Positions 39,949 to 52,870 of a stretch of DNA of 64,000 bases are shown here, one piece after another. The notes under the pieces were generated by a model. That model ran no database searches. It worked only from the letters and a program-made list of their open reading frames with translations, and was not told the origin of the DNA. The translations under genes and the position numbers were made by a program. This DNA is from Fomitopsis serialis (lineage: Eukaryota > Basidiomycota > Agaricomycetes > Polyporales > Fomitopsidaceae): positions 61,790 through 125,789 of the forward strand of contig NW_025955080.1 of the NCBI RefSeq assembly GCF_022376445.1. The letters run 5' to 3'. Position 1 is the stretch's first letter. Every line of letters starts with the position of its first letter.

Positions 39949-40405
39949 GGCGATGACAGGGACGGCAACAGCGATGGCGGTGGCGGCGGACTCGGTGCGG
40001 CCCCGGGGCGACGGTGGGTCTGCAAGGGGACTGGTGCGAGATTGCGATCTGCGGGACTGCGATCGTCGCCGCGGGTGTTCGCCGTTCGGGACTGGCGGGC
40101 GGGCGTGACGCGTGATGGCGGCCACCAACGTGCGCGTCACGTCACGCGGCGCGGCCCCAGATCGAGGCAAGATCGAGGCCCGGGCGCGTTGCGGGGTAGG
40201 ATTCCCACGCACATGGTGACCGGGATCGCGTGTGTGACGTCAGGACGAACGCGTCGATGCCTGTGATGAGGACAGGACAGGGTATCGCCGGGCGCTGTCA
40301 CGGTCCTCGCGTGCGCGCCGCCCTGGTTCGAATAAAACCCCAAGTCGAAGACGCGTCCCCATCTGTCTCCATCTTACCTTCACCCGCTCACTGTCACACC
40401 CCACC
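39949..40405. promoter_or_regulatory. Bidirectional promoter region SGF73 / GDB1
   Basis: 457 bases between the divergent start codons. Very GC-rich near SGF73, with GCGCGTCACGTCACGCGGCG-type words (E-box/CRE-like) near 40130-40155. Pyrimidine-rich just before the debranching enzyme start (about 40360-40405), as in many fungal core promoters. Confidence 0.5.
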
Positions 40406-43400
40406 ATGCCCAACGCGACAAAGAAGTTGAAGGGCTCGCTCAAGATGCCGAAGATGGGTGGGTCGTCGTCGCGTCCAAGCAGCGCAGGGTCGTCTCCCAC
40501 GACGCCAAAGACACCAAAGACGCCTAAGACGCCCGCCGATGAGGGTATCGACTTCTTCGAGTCGGCGTTCAAGCAGGGGGAAAAACCGGTCCATGTGTAC
40601 GAACTGCAGTTGGAACCGGATGGCGGACCTAGCAAAGACCGAGCTGTTGAGTATCGATCATCTCTTTGGCCGCATAGACAGCATCATTATATGCGCATAT
40701 AAGGAGCAGCGATGGACAGAAGATACCTGTCTGTGCTGGCTCGTGCTTGCGTCTGATACCGGAGACGAAGACTGATCTTCAGCGGGGACGCGTGCCCTAG
40801 CCGCGAAGGCACTCTGGGTCTCGCTAACACTTAGCATTTGGCACCACCCCGGTCTATCCCTTGTGTGATCGCGCTACTTCCAATGAGTATATGCTGACTA
40901 GTCACTCAGTATATGCGCCTCCCTCCGGCGATCTCTCCGTATGTCCTCCGTGTATCACTGGATGCAGGTACCCCCGCCTCGAAGAACGGTGTATTCAAGA
41001 CCAACTTTCCACTCGATGGTGGCGTCTTCGCCCGCGATCGGTTTGCCGAGCGAAAGTACGCGTCGCCCTCATCTTGCGCCTTCGTGTGCTCACTTTAGTC
41101 TCAGGCTGCCTATCAATTTCTCCAAACATATACATGTCAATCTGCCAATCTCCCATGCCGGTGCATTTGCATACTGGGTGGAATACGACGGCGAGGAACC
41201 GGGTACACGCGTCAAGGGTCGCGAGGGCTACTTCAACATCGACCCCATCCTCCGAACCAAGGCGCGGACGCCCATTCTCTCGAAGGGTGGTAGCATCTCC
41301 GAGAAAGGCGCTTCTGTACAGTCCGACTATGTGAACTTGCCACTCGATGGGCTTTCCATCCTTACGCTCGTCTCGAAATGGATGGGCAACACGAAAGGCT
41401 GGCGCGAGTACCTCGCAGAGAGTAGCGCGCGAGGATACAATATGATCCACTGGACGCCTCTTCAGGAGCGTGGCGAGAGCAATAGTCCGTACTCGATCCG
41501 CAACCAGTTGGTTTACGAGCCGTCGATGTTCGCGGGCGGAAAGAAGGATCTTGGCTCTGATGGCGGCGTAGCGAAGGTCGAAGAACTGCTCAAGATCGCG
41601 AGGGATGAATTTGGGCTGCTTAGCCTTACGGACGTCGTGCTGAACCACACGGCAAATGACAGTCCGTGGTTATTAGAACACCCCGAAGCCGGTGAGTCGG
41701 CTTCTATGCGCCCATGCTAGCCCTATTGACCAGCTCCCAGGCTATAGCCCGGCGAACACGCCTCACTTGACCCCGGCACTCGAGCTCGACGACGCTATCA
41801 TACGTTTCTCCAAGGAGCTGGTCTCCAAGGGCCTCCCGACCACCGTCGGCTCACAAGATGACATCGATCGACTCATCAGCGGGTTTCAGGACTACATCAA
41901 GGACCTGAATATGTGGCAGTACTACGCCCTCGACGTCAAGAGGGAACGTGAGGCCGTCCTGACTGCGCTCACAGGTGGAAATGCGGCAGCTTGGGATGGC
42001 GCAGACGTTGTGTACAAGTCCGTCGCGGAGCTGGCTGAAATCATTCGTGCATCTGGGAAGGTGCATGGGCTGAAGAAGTTGGAGAAGAAGCTGGGGACGT
42101 ATGTTGATGGACCGGTTGCAGCTGGTCTGGTGAAGGCGGCGTTCGTGGATCTTGGGAACGATGTCAACGCACTCGCGGATGCGTGGATCAGGGTCGTGGA
42201 CGTGTTGAACGTGCCGCTCTATGAAGAGTGGAAGGAAGACACTAGCGTCGCGCTGGACAGCATTAAGAACAGGTTGAGGTACACTCGTCTGGATGACCAT
42301 GGTCCGAAGATGGGTCCTATCACCGAACAGTGAGTGTTGATGTACAGTTCCTGGATCCCATCTGACAAAACATGCAGATCGCCTCTCGTAGAGACGTACT
42401 TCACCCGTCTTCACTTGCGGAAGACGAACACTCCTCTTGATCCCGCCAAGTACTCCGTCGCTAACAACGGCTGGATCTGGAACGCCGACCCTCTGTCGAA
42501 CTTCGCGCTTCCGCCGTCTAAGGCGTACTTGCGCCGCGAGGTCATCGTTTGGGGCGACTGCGTCAAGTTACGGTACGATGACTCGCCCGAGGCGAACCCG
42601 TGGCTCTGGGAGCACATGAAGAAGTACGTGACATCGCTCGCGAAGACGTACTCGGGCTTCCGGATCGACAACTGCCACTCGACGCCGCTGCATGTGGGCG
42701 TGTACATGCTCGACGCAGCGCGCGTGGTCAACCCGGACCTGTACGTGTGCGCGGAGCTGTTCACGGGGAGCGAGGAGACGGATAAGCTGTTTGTGAGTCG
42801 TTTGGGGCTGAATAGCTTGGTCCGGGAGGCGGGAAACGCCTGGGACCCGAAGGAGTTCTCGAGGCTATTGTACAGGCATGGCTTGGGGAAACCACTTGGT
42901 GAGTGCCAATCACAACCATCCAACTGATTTGCTCACTGGCGATTTGCGATACAGGCTCGATGGACAGCGCTTGCGTGACGAGCAAAGAGGAGCTTCCGCC
43001 TCCGACAGGCAAGGGACCGACACGCCCGTGCCTCGTCATCCCGCACAACGGCTCAGCTCCGCACGCGCTCTTCTACGACCTCACGCACGACAATGAGACG
43101 TACCTTGACAAGCGGTCCGCGGAGGACGCCTCTCGACGGGTGCGCTCATCACGTTCTCGTGGTCTGCCATTGGCTCGGTCAAGGGCTTCGACGACTTGTA
43201 CCCGAAACTCCTCAACCTCGTTGGCGAGAACAGGAAGTACGAGGTGACGGGAGTTCGGAGACAAGAGCGGCATCGCGAAGGCGAAAGGCTGTTGAACTCG
43301 TTGCATACGGAGATGGCGCTTGGAGGCTTCGAGGAAGGGCATGTCCACCAGGAGAATGATGTGAGTATTCCATCTGTCTGTGGTATATGCGGCTGATCAG

Positions 43401-46116
43401 GTCTGGGTTCATAGTACATCGTCATACATCGGGTGCAGCCCTCGACTCAGAAGGGGTACCTACTCGTTGTGCATACGGCCTTCTCCAAGGGATCGAAGGA
43501 TCGTGGTTACAGTGAGTCTATGCGTCGTCTTCGATGCGGAGCTAACGATGTGCCCTACTTCAGTCAACCCTATCAAGCTTCGCGGTACCAAGGCTAAGTT
43601 CATCTACGGTGCCCACATCGACATCCCCTCTATGAGATCAAGCAGGATCCGAAGACACTGAAGGGTCTTCCTGGCAAGCTTGTCGATATGCCTGCTGTGG
43701 TGGCGTCACAAGGACTGGATGGCGAGGGGCCCTATGGCGAGGTCACCGTGCCCGAGTACTTCCCGCCTGGGAGCTTCATGGTCTTTGAGACGCAGCTGCA
43801 AGGACTTGACCAGGCCCTAGATCTATTCTGCGCATCAGGCGCGGAAGAGGCGTTCGCGAACCTCGACCTCGTCGACCTGAATGTCATGCTGCACCGCGCG
43901 GATGGCGAAGAGCGGGATGCGACCGGCGGCGATATCGGCACGTACGCTATCCCAGGAACGGATGGCCTGGTGTATTGTGGTTTGGAGGGCTGGATGCACC
44001 CGTTGCGGCATATCATGCGGTACAACGATCTCGGACATCCTCTCTGTGCCCATCTGCGCGAAGGAACATGGGCGCTTGAATACGTACATTCGCGATTGTC
44101 GAAGTAAGCAGAAGTGATATAAGGCTATCCAGTTTCGGGTACTGACAATCATTGCTCTAGGCAAGTTGGAACGTTCCCAAACCTGGAGAAGCCTGCACAA
44201 TGGTTCAAGGTGCGCGCCGAGCGGATCAAGGAGAGCGTCCCCCCTTTCCTGCGGCCGAAGTACTTCGCCATTGTCATCTCAGAGGCATACAAGGTCGCAC
44301 GCAGGATGGCAATTGAGCAGTGCTCCGACTTTGTCTCGACGGGCCACTCCTTCACGCAAGACCTTGCGCTGTGCTCGATACAAATGCATGGTATGGTCCA
44401 GTCTGCTTCGCTCGACCCTGGCAAACCAACTCCCTCCCTGGCGGCTGGGTTGCCTCACTTCACCGCCGGATGGGCGCGATGCTGGGGTCGCGATGTGTTT
44501 ATTTCACTCCGTGGACTCTTCTTGACGACGGGCAACTTCTCTGGTGCGAAGGCGCACATACTGGCCTTTGCGTCGACGCTGAAGCATGGTCTGATTCCTA
44601 ACTTGCTGGATTCTGTTCGCAACCCACGGTATGCCTCGGTCTATATTTCTGGATGCTGATATATGTCTGATCCACTTATTGCGCAGATACAACTCGCGCG
44701 ACTCTCCTTGGTGGATGCTTCAGAATATCCAGGACTACGTTAACAGCGCCCCGGACGGCCTCGCTATACTATCGGAGTCTGTCAAGCGCCGCTTCCCTAA
44801 GGACGATACCTGGGTCCCATGGGATGATGCTAGGGCGTACGCTTACTCCAGTACGGTTGCAGAGATTGTCCAGGAGGTTCTTCAGCGTCATGCCGATGGT
44901 ATATCCTTCCGCGAGTACAACGCGGGTCCCAACTTGGACATGCAGATGAGCGATCAAGGCTTCAACATCGATATCCGTGTGGACTGGGAGACGGGTATCA
45001 TCTATGGGGGTAACGAGTACAACTGTGGAACGTGGATGGACAAGATGGGCGAGTCCGTCAAGGCGGGTAACAAGGGCAAGCCAGGAACATCTCGTGATGG
45101 CGCACCGGTGGAGATCACTGGTTTGCTGAAGAGCACGCTGAGATGGCTCGCGCAGCTATCGAGCCAGGGAAAATTCCCGTTCAAGGGAGTCGAAGCTGAG
45201 AGTGAGTGACACACTTTTGGTGTAATGGAAAGTATTGATGTGGATCGCGCAGTCGATGGGAAGCGGCGGTTGGTCACGTACAAGGAATGGGGCAACCTGT
45301 TGCAGACTTCGTTCGAGGCCTGTTACTATGTTCCACTGGGTAAGTTGTATGGAACATGCCTCACGACGTCCTATTGAAGTGCGACCGTACAGATCCTGCC
45401 GACGATGCAAAGTACAACGTCAACCCAAGCATCATCAATCGTAGGGGTATCTACAAGGACGTCTACGGCTCCGGCCCTGGGAGGGAGTGGTCAGACTACC
45501 AGTTCCGAGCGAACTTCCCAATCGCAATGACGGTTGCGCCTGAGCTCTTTGACCCCGAGCATGCTCTGTATGCGCTTAAACTGGCCGATCAGGTCCTGCG
45601 GGCACCACTTGGCATGAAGACTCTGGATCCGCATGACATGCAGTACAGGCCGTATTACGACAACTCGAACGACAGCGATGACCCCGCTACTGCGAAGGGA
45701 CGCAACTACCACCAGGTACGCGCCATTCCCGATTGATCTTTGTGTGACGCTCCGGCGACTCACGCTCATCGCAGGGTCCTGAATGGGGTTGGCCGCTTGG
45801 ATATTTCCTACGCGCATATCTCTACTTCGACATTCAAGCAGGCTCGGGCAAGACAGTAAGCTACGACGGTTTCTCTATATTCAACTCTTCTGATATGCCT
45901 TTCCATAGGATGTTACCGAGACTCTTCACCGGCTTCACCGCTCACTCCTTACATCCCGCCGGCATATACAAAACGATCCTTGGGCAGGATTGCCGGAGTT
46001 GACGAACAAGGACGGCCAAATCTGCCATGACTCGTGCAACACGCAGGCGTGGAGCGCGAGTACCCTACTTGACTTCCTGGAAGAGGTGCACAAATTGAGT
46101 CAGGCCACGAAGTGAT
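40406..46116 (+). CDS. GDB1: Glycogen debranching enzyme (4-alpha-glucanotransferase / amylo-1,6-glucosidase)
   Basis: Fourteen exons inferred: 40406-40645, 40910-41055, 41099-41691, 41741-42329, 42378-42898, 42955-43360, 43415-43511, 43564-44103, 44161-44628, 44687-45201, 45253-45339, 45393-45715, 45775-45855 and 45909-46116; about 1600 residues. The GH13-like transferase half shows DVVLNHTA, FRIDNCHSTP, ELFTG and HDNET. The glucosidase half (GH133) shows WARCWGRDVFISLRGL. The enzyme shifts maltosyl units and removes the alpha-1,6 branch in cytosolic glycogen breakdown. Four single-base indels (near 43130, 43249, 43291, 43632) break the frame inside exons 6 and 8, while everything else is intact. 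They are either assembly errors or true damage. The first exon end and the third exon start (41099 or 41105) are less sure. Confidence 0.92.
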
Positions 46117-46488
46117 CGCATGGGCACGGATAATATTCTCCTTACACTCTCGCAAACTTGTTGTGTCCTCATTCCCACCTAGCCATAGCTGTCGCATCGC
46201 CAATACTGTATCACTCGTACCGCAGTCAGACACGTCGTACTTGAATGATACACCATAAGCACGTCGCATACCACGATCATGGCTTTGACTCTCTTAATCA
46301 GGAGTAACTTGAATCCTGGTACCACCTCAGCATCACCGATACGCTCACATCATCGATAATCTCACTGAAACACAGCTTGCCACGACGTTTCAAGTACTGG
46401 GAGGAATGAAGACACGACTAATTACCCTAGTAAGTGAATGCGTAGCATCTCCTGAACGTCGCAAGTAACTTATCCAATGCAATGAACA
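46117..46488. other. Intergenic spacer
   Basis: Between the end of the debranching enzyme and the inverted gene copy. The inverted similarity starts close to 46489. No gene seen. Confidence 0.5.
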
Positions 46489-48328
46489 TCAGAACGTCTC
46501 GTCCTCTAATAGTAGACACCGTGGCTCATGGTCATCCAGATGGCCCCAAGGCCGACCTTGCGGTACATAACAATACTCCTGTATACATACGGGAAGGCGT
46601 GAGCAGAGAAGCAGCTAAGCCAAAGAACCGATGACTCACGTTCACATCGCAAGCAGGACGACACTGTATCCACACAGGCCAATCCAACCACTCGGTCAAC
46701 GCGTCGAACTCGCCGCTCCACTTCTCTAGCAAGCGCGCTGCGACCTCCGTACTCTTGGCCTCCACGTCGAATACATCCATCCACGCCCCAGTATACACTC
46801 TGCAAATCTCGTGGAGCACCTCCTCCACAGCGTGGAACAGCAAATGCTCCTGCTTCGTCAACCTCGACACAGGCAAGCGTTCCGTGAACCGCGCCGCGCA
46901 TCCGTGCGCGATGTCCACAAACCATTCAGGTGTACCGATGGCGCCGCGGTGCATGTACGGGACGAGCGAAACAATGAGCTGCTTGCGCACCGCAGCCGCC
47001 TGCGCCGACGCGTTCACCACCGGCTGGTGCAGCAGGTGTTGCAGATATGGCAGTCTATCCGCGAATCTGTCCTCAATGACGCGCGCGAGGTCCACCCAGT
47101 CCACACCGCTCCTTGCCCCGGATTCGCGTGCGACCATCTCAGCAACGTCCGCGCGCACGCGGGCGACGTCCTCGCGAGAGGCATTCCCGGCATTGTACTC
47201 GTTGCGCGTCAAGGAGCGCCGCGCCTCGACGAGCGAGGTTAAGGATGGGTCGAAGAAAGTAATGAGCGTGGAGGGGTCGGGGTGCACGCGCACCTCGCCG
47301 GGGAAGTTGTTGTGCCATGTCCCGGCGCGTTTGACTTCCCACCGGTGAAGGGAAGTGTGCCTTTCCAGCCAGGAGGCGGGATTAGCGGAGGGCGGCCCGC
47401 CAAACTCAGGCCATCGGGTGCTTCTAGACTGTCATCTTGGTGTTCTGTGCTGCGTAGGCCGTGGAAAGTGGCTTCTGAACTGTCATGCCTAGAGGGGTCG
47501 TAGCTAAAGCCACGAGGCTCCATTTCGGGAGGAGCAATGTAGTCCGGTTTCCCGGAGGGTGAAGAAGTTTAGGAAACCGCCAGTGACCGCTGGCACGGCG
47601 GAGACGAGCTTCAGACCATCTGAAAAGTTACAATACATGATTTCGCTGAAAGCGAGTCAGAGAAAACCTTGCAGAAGGTAAGACCGCGCTCACAAGTTGA
47701 ACTCCATCCTGATGAATCCATCAACCCCTACTGCTTGCCCCACGCGCATCCGTGCTGGATCCGCTCTAGCTCCGCCGTCCAGCCCCTAGGCTTGTGCTTG
47801 AGCTGGCCGAAGAAGAGCAAGTCCTGCGTATCGACGACGCCCTCGGCCATGTTTGCGCTGCAACCGTCAAAGTAAAGAAGCGTGAGTTCGCGCGTAGTCG
47901 TGAAGGTGAACAGGGTGCCATTCGGGCCTCCGGTGAAGAGGAGCGAGTGCTCAGGGTCGAAGGCGATCCAATCCCGGGCGGGGAAATCTGTCGTTGGCCG
48001 GCCGTGGTAGAGCAGCGTGCCCGGAGGGATGCTTGCACGGACGATGGCATGCCCTGTGTAGCGATTCAGTAATCTTTCGTGTTCAGCACAACTTATGACT
48101 AGTACTTTGCAACATACCTCGCGGGTGTTTTGAGTTTGCCTTCATCTGCATTAGACCAGCTAAGGACTGGAAGATGAGGCTGCCTGTCGCATCCCCGTTC
48201 GGCCGCTCGTCCCATGGTCGGGATAACCATGATTGGTTCACGCTAGCGGGTACTCTGAGAAACTGCTGCTGAGAGGCATCGACTATCACTGCGAGACTCA
48301 GGATGGTAAACCTCGTCGCCCAGCGCAT
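46489..48328 (-). pseudogene. Inverted, frameshifted copy of the secreted-protein gene
   Basis: Reads MRWATRFTILSLAVIVDAS from 48328, and matches 35222-37093 throughout with the same intron places (for example GTGAGC..CAG before the CGAAATCATG exon). A one-base loss near 47735 turns the Tyr codon after WGKQ into TAG, and another near 47342 breaks TGWEAK. So it cannot make the full protein. The tail exon still reads EYCYVPQG to the stop at 46489. It looks like an inverted duplicate that has decayed, at roughly 88-90 percent identity by eye. Confidence 0.85.
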
Positions 48329-49769
48329 CCTCGGGAGAACTTGAATTGAAGTAATAAAAACAGAGCGTACTAGAGCACGATACCTTCACGGATAAGTCGC
48401 AATGTACTGCGGGGCTGCTACAGTGCTAGCGAGGCAGGTTGGGCCGATAAGTGGGCGCCTTCATGGGCACTGACAGATTGCGGTCACCATTACAGCTGCT
48501 TCCATTGCCAAAACGAGAGGCCTCTCACCAAAATCGTGCACACGGGCGGAGAGCGGCGGATCTTGCCTTCGAGGTGACTTCTGCCGTTCGACCTCAGCCA
48601 CCCGCCGTAGTATAGCTCGCCCTCGACGCTGCCAGTTATGCATATGGTCCAATCTTGGTGGGAATACTGGCAAGACCGACACATTCCGAGTCCGCCTGAG
48701 TCACAGTGGACTTGTTCATCGTAGAGCCTCCCATTTTGGGAACAGCTGTAAAGGTCCGAATGGAGATGCAGCAGCAAATTCAACTCCCCAAACCTGCGAG
48801 GGACCCAAAGGAGAGGATTTACCATATCAATACCATATGCAGCTCCAGGTTGAACGACCGGAGTCACTGGAAGCCGGAGTCATATCCCACATGCAAGCGT
48901 GGCCTGAGGACAACAACTGTTGGCTGCGGTACAAAACAATGCAAAAGCCAGAGAAAGTGCAGGTACACACAGGAGAAGGGGTCGCGACTCGCGAGCTTGC
49001 GAGACGCGTAACGCGAACACGATCATGTGATCGTTGTCACGATGCTGCATGCAGCGTTGCTATAGCGGGTCTTCAAGCTAGCTTTGCAGTTTTGCAATAC
49101 CTGCGACGTCTCACTGTCTTTATACAACTCCGTACTCTGGCGTGTCGATTCAAGTCCACAGGCTCTGTTAATGAGTCGCTGAAGTCCGCTTACCAGCAAC
49201 TTGCCACAGCGGCGCGACTACCAGCAGCTTGGTCACCTACCGTAATGCGCCTCGAAGAGACCACGGTGAGTACTTCAGCTCTCAATTCACTTTAGCTCAT
49301 TCTCAGTTATTTCAATTGCAATGATACTCAGGTGCCGTAGATTGCTAGATTACGCGTTCCGAATACGATATGCCTCAGCCCCACCGGGTATGGGTCACTG
49401 TGTACCACGCGAGACGCCGACGGAATGACTTCTCGGTTCTCGATCGTGGATGTCCCAAAGTACCTACACTGTGGCTGTAAACTTGAAGGCCCGTCCTCAT
49501 TCACAGAGGTATCGCTGCGCGCTTCGCCAATGCTGGTCGGACCTGGCCCAATAGATGCAAGAGAGCAGGGAGAGGGTGATAATTGTCTCGTGGATGTCGT
49601 GCCGAGAAAGGTTACAAGTACCCATACTAAAGGAGTAAGTATAGCGATTATGCAGCAATTAATGCAGATCAATTACATAACGACGCGGCACCTGACCCTC
49701 GCCTTGCACAACTTATTTGTGCGCTCCAGTCTGCTCCAGTGTCACTGGGGACAAACTGGGTTGTGGCAG
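48329..49769. other. Region without a supported gene
   Basis: The first 150 bases still match the upstream region of the other copy (35070-35221). A minus-strand frame at 48867-48490 (LLHLHSDLYSCSQN, ICITGSVEGELYYGG) looks partly protein-like but has no recognised family. Nothing else could be supported. Confidence 0.4.
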
Positions 49770-50230
49770 CGCCTAACATTGGCCTAACATTGGAAGACCG
49801 TGTAGATTAGTAAGCGGCGGACTAAGGCCCCCTAACACTGGACGAAAAGTGGAAATGTCACGCTCTTTGTTCGAGGCCCTCACATTGCAGACTAAACACC
49901 GCATGTCAGGTGACACGACATTGGTCGTGTTTGTCGCCATGTTAGGAGGCCGCGCAGAGGTCGATCATTGAGCATGTTAGGACAATGCTCGCGCAATGCG
50001 CGACGCCCTTCCAGAAGCCATGTGCGGGCCCAGAACAAAGCGGATATAATTTATGATGTAAGGACAATGTACGTGGGCCGAGCATTATGTATTTGCGGCA
50101 CCCTAGCAGGTGCTATGTTCGGCCCACTAAAAGGCGTGATGTAAGGCGGCCAAATACGGAAAGCCCAGAATGGATGTTCGGAAGCCTGACATACTGCATG
50201 GTTCGTCACTATGTTAGGCGGCCAGAAATT
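49770..50230. repeat. Dispersed ATGTTAGG-type words
   Basis: ATGTTAGG/ATGTAAGG, often followed by CGGCC or ACAATG, and their complements CCTAACAT and CCTAACACT recur about nine times. They look like a decayed repeat array. No coding signal. Confidence 0.45.
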
Positions 50231-50269
50231 CTCTGTGTCGGTCAAACGCGTTTGCGATTCGCCAAACGA

Positions 50270-50450
50270 TTCGCCCATATTCCATAAACGATTCGCCCGT
50301 ACTCGCCAAATGATTCGCCCCCTACTCGCCAAATGATTCGCCCTACTCACAAAACAATTCGCTCCACCCACAAAGACAATTCGCCTCCACTCGTGTAAAT
50401 CGAAGAAGCGACTTGCGTCCATTCACGACATCATTCGCATCCATTCGCAT
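50270..50450. repeat. ~22-bp tandem repeat
   Basis: Units like ATTCGCCCCTACTCGCCAAATG repeat about six times with growing divergence to the right. A simple minisatellite. Confidence 0.75.
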
Positions 50451-50689
50451 ACTGATTCATGCAGATTTGCAACACAAATGGCGGGCGTGTTTGAGTGAAA
50501 TCACATCAAGGTGGTGTTCGTGCATGTCGGCGCCACCCCCATATGGGAAGATGGCGTATCTTGACTGAACTGTGAGCGCAGTCGCGAGTCAGCGCTCATG
50601 AGATGCTGACTAGGGAGCTACGTACATGACCTACCTGCGCTGGAACGGAACACAGTTCGCGCGGAACCGTTCACCCCGCCGTCAGCTTG

Positions 50690-51466
50690 TCTAGCGAGCG
50701 GAGCCTGCCCGAACGACTCCCTGTGCGATACCCAGAATCCTTCCTGATTCTTCAAGATGTCTGCGAGCACTACACCGCCGAGGAACGCCATGCGTTTTCT
50801 GCGCAGTGAGTCTTAGATTTCTATGAGGGATTATCAGGACGTTCGACGTTCGGCATAGCCATCATACGCGGGACGTGTGGAGCATACCTTGAGCCGTCGC
50901 GCGACGGGTCACCGCCGAGCACTTGTATGAGGTAGAGTTGGTCCATGTCCTTCTCCAGCCAGCTTCACAGGCCATGGTACACGTAGGACACGATACGGCA
51001 TCCTGGATGGCCTGGAAGAGCATCATTGATACGCCCGGTTGCTCAACGTCTACGAGGTGTGGCCGGAACATGCACTAGATCGCTGCGAATCGCTCTTGAT
51101 CAGTCAGCCGTTCAGCAGCTGGACGCACTGTGAGCAGACGCACAAACTCTCGTATCGACGTGCACTTACTGCGTCCACGAGGACTGTTGCCTCCGATAGT
51201 CTTATGTCGAGGTACATATCGTAGCTGACGGTGAGTCCAATGGCTTCCGACTGGTTTTCTTCAGATTTCACGCACCTGACATAGCACAGCTTCTCCTGGA
51301 TCTCTCGGACAGTCTTAAAGTCACCCGCTTGTTCGACCGTGTACCTCGCATGAGCCGAACCTTGATCAGATACCGCGTTACGTCCCGGCCAGCCATATTC
51401 AGCCAACGTGTGAGATGCAGTAGAGCGAAGCCATCGTGAAATCGTCACCGGTGTCGACGACCACAC
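50690..51466 (-). pseudogene. ARP2: Actin-related protein 2 remnant
   Basis: Minus-strand pieces follow the order of Arp2: [13 protein letters not shown] near 51390, then [12 protein letters not shown] near 51310-51275, and SYDMYLDIRLSEATVLVD after an intron-like gap. FRPHLVDVEQPG and MMLFQAIQDA follow near 51070-51000. DQLYLIQVLGGDPSR is near 50935, and RRKRMAFLGGVVLADILK near 50815-50760. Arp2 nucleates branched actin in the Arp2/3 complex. The N-terminal third is missing, there is a TAG just before the FRPHLVD segment, and two frame changes. So it is a dead partial copy; the working gene must be elsewhere. Confidence 0.75.
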
Positions 51467-51479
51467 CAGTAGTGAGACC

Positions 51480-51560
51480 TGCGTTCAAGCATCAGTGGCT
51501 GCACGGCGGCGCAAGCTAGGCATCCGACGTACCTAGCACATACAGCAAGAACCCGGCCTG
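51480..51560. repeat. Duplicated block at the end of the HMG gene, copy 1
   Basis: Matches 53402-53490 (both with TTCAAGCATCAGTGG.. and CAAGCTAGGC..TCCGACGT). It includes the last codons of the HMG remnant. Confidence 0.6.
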
Positions 51561-52870
51561 AAGCCCCCCTGAAACCGAAGGCTGTTCTGATCAACGCTCC
51601 GTCGCAGCTCCTGCATCGGGTTCGCGTCAACCCCATCCATGTCCATCCCGTCTCCGCTTCCTCCCGCCTCCCCGTCGGCACCCTCGCTCTGCAAGGAGCC
51701 AAAGATCGATCCACCAGACATGGTCGACCAGTCGAGCCCGTCGAGCAGCTCCGCGAACACGTAGGTAGACCTCCTCGAGTGCGTGCGCAGGGGCCCGGTC
51801 ATGACGCCGACCTCGATGTTCGCGCCCGGCGGCGGGAACACGTTGAACTCCGTCATTTGGACAGGCGTAAGCTCGTACTCTCCTGGCTCCCCCCGTAGCA
51901 TTGGCGTTTGCGCCGCTGAAGCCGTCGTCCAGGGCCTACGGTTGGACACAGTCCAGCCCTCAGAGGTCCGACAAAGGCATGCCGGACTGCATCATGTCCT
52001 GTAGCTCACACGTCGATCAGTGAAGGCCACGACGCGTCTGGTGGACGAGAAAAACACGTACCCCATCAGCTCCAAAAGGGTTGAGTTCATGAACCTATAG
52101 TCGGGGTCCATGTTCGACGGTCCAGTATCATTCGATACATCCATCGCAGTCTTCTCCCTTCAGCTCCGCAGACGAGGATCCTGAGTCTGCTGCAGATACT
52201 ACGATGTTCGGAGCATCCGCGGGAGCGGATGTTGAGGCAGACGACGCGTCCACCATGGGTAGCTCGACAGTCTGCGAACTCGAGGCCCAGGGGGGCGAGA
52301 TGCGCTCGGCCGTGAGCGACACAGGCGCAGGCTACACTTTGCTTGGTACGAGAGGCGGGGGCATGCGTGAATCGTACGCAGGTTGCTTTCCTTTCCCAGC
52401 CCGTGGCCGTTTCTCCGTCGGCGGCAACATGACGGACGTCCAGGGAAGGACATCTTCACGTCCTGCGCGTCGTCCTCCCCCGGGAAGTCGCCAGCGACAG
52501 ACAAGGGACTGGGCGTCCAGGTCGGCGACGAGGCGGCCGAGAGTGGTGGAGAGCGCGGGGCGGTAGGGGTGGTTGAGATGCACAAAAGGCGGTTGCGGGA
52601 GCTGGGGAGGCGGCCCCGGGACGAAGAGATCCTGCTGAACGTACGGTACGTGACGCGACTTGGCCTTCTTCAGCTCCTCCTTCACTCTCGCCTTCTCAGC
52701 CTTCTCCTCTTCCTTGCGTTTCTCCTTGTCCTCCTTCTTCACCGGTTGGAACTTGTACCCAGGGAACACCTGCGGATGCTCTTGTCTCTTGGTATCGGCG
52801 ATGTGTTCATACTCGTGCTTGACTCATGGATTCCCGGACTTCCAGGTGAGTGCGATGTCGCGCGAATCGT
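51533..52870 (-). pseudogene. HMG-box transcription factor remnant
   Basis: The C-terminal half of an HMG box is readable near 52860-52690: WKSGNP, a stop, then VKHEYEHIADTKRQEH and FPGYKFQPVKK, followed by a long Lys/Glu helix. The in-frame TGA between NP and VKHEY, and the lack of the first helix upstream, make it a remnant. Further fragments continue downstream: a Pro-rich section 52570-52335, an acidic Ser-rich one 52320-52130, and an end segment 51949-51533 (EYELTPVQMTEFNVFPPPG). HMG-box factors of this form include fungal regulators of mating and development, but the exact type cannot be told. Confidence 0.55.

Noticed and set aside
51533..52870. Mating-type locus
   Set aside because: An HMG-box alone is not enough. 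No homeodomain pair, pheromone receptor or usual mating-locus neighbour is present, and the gene is broken.
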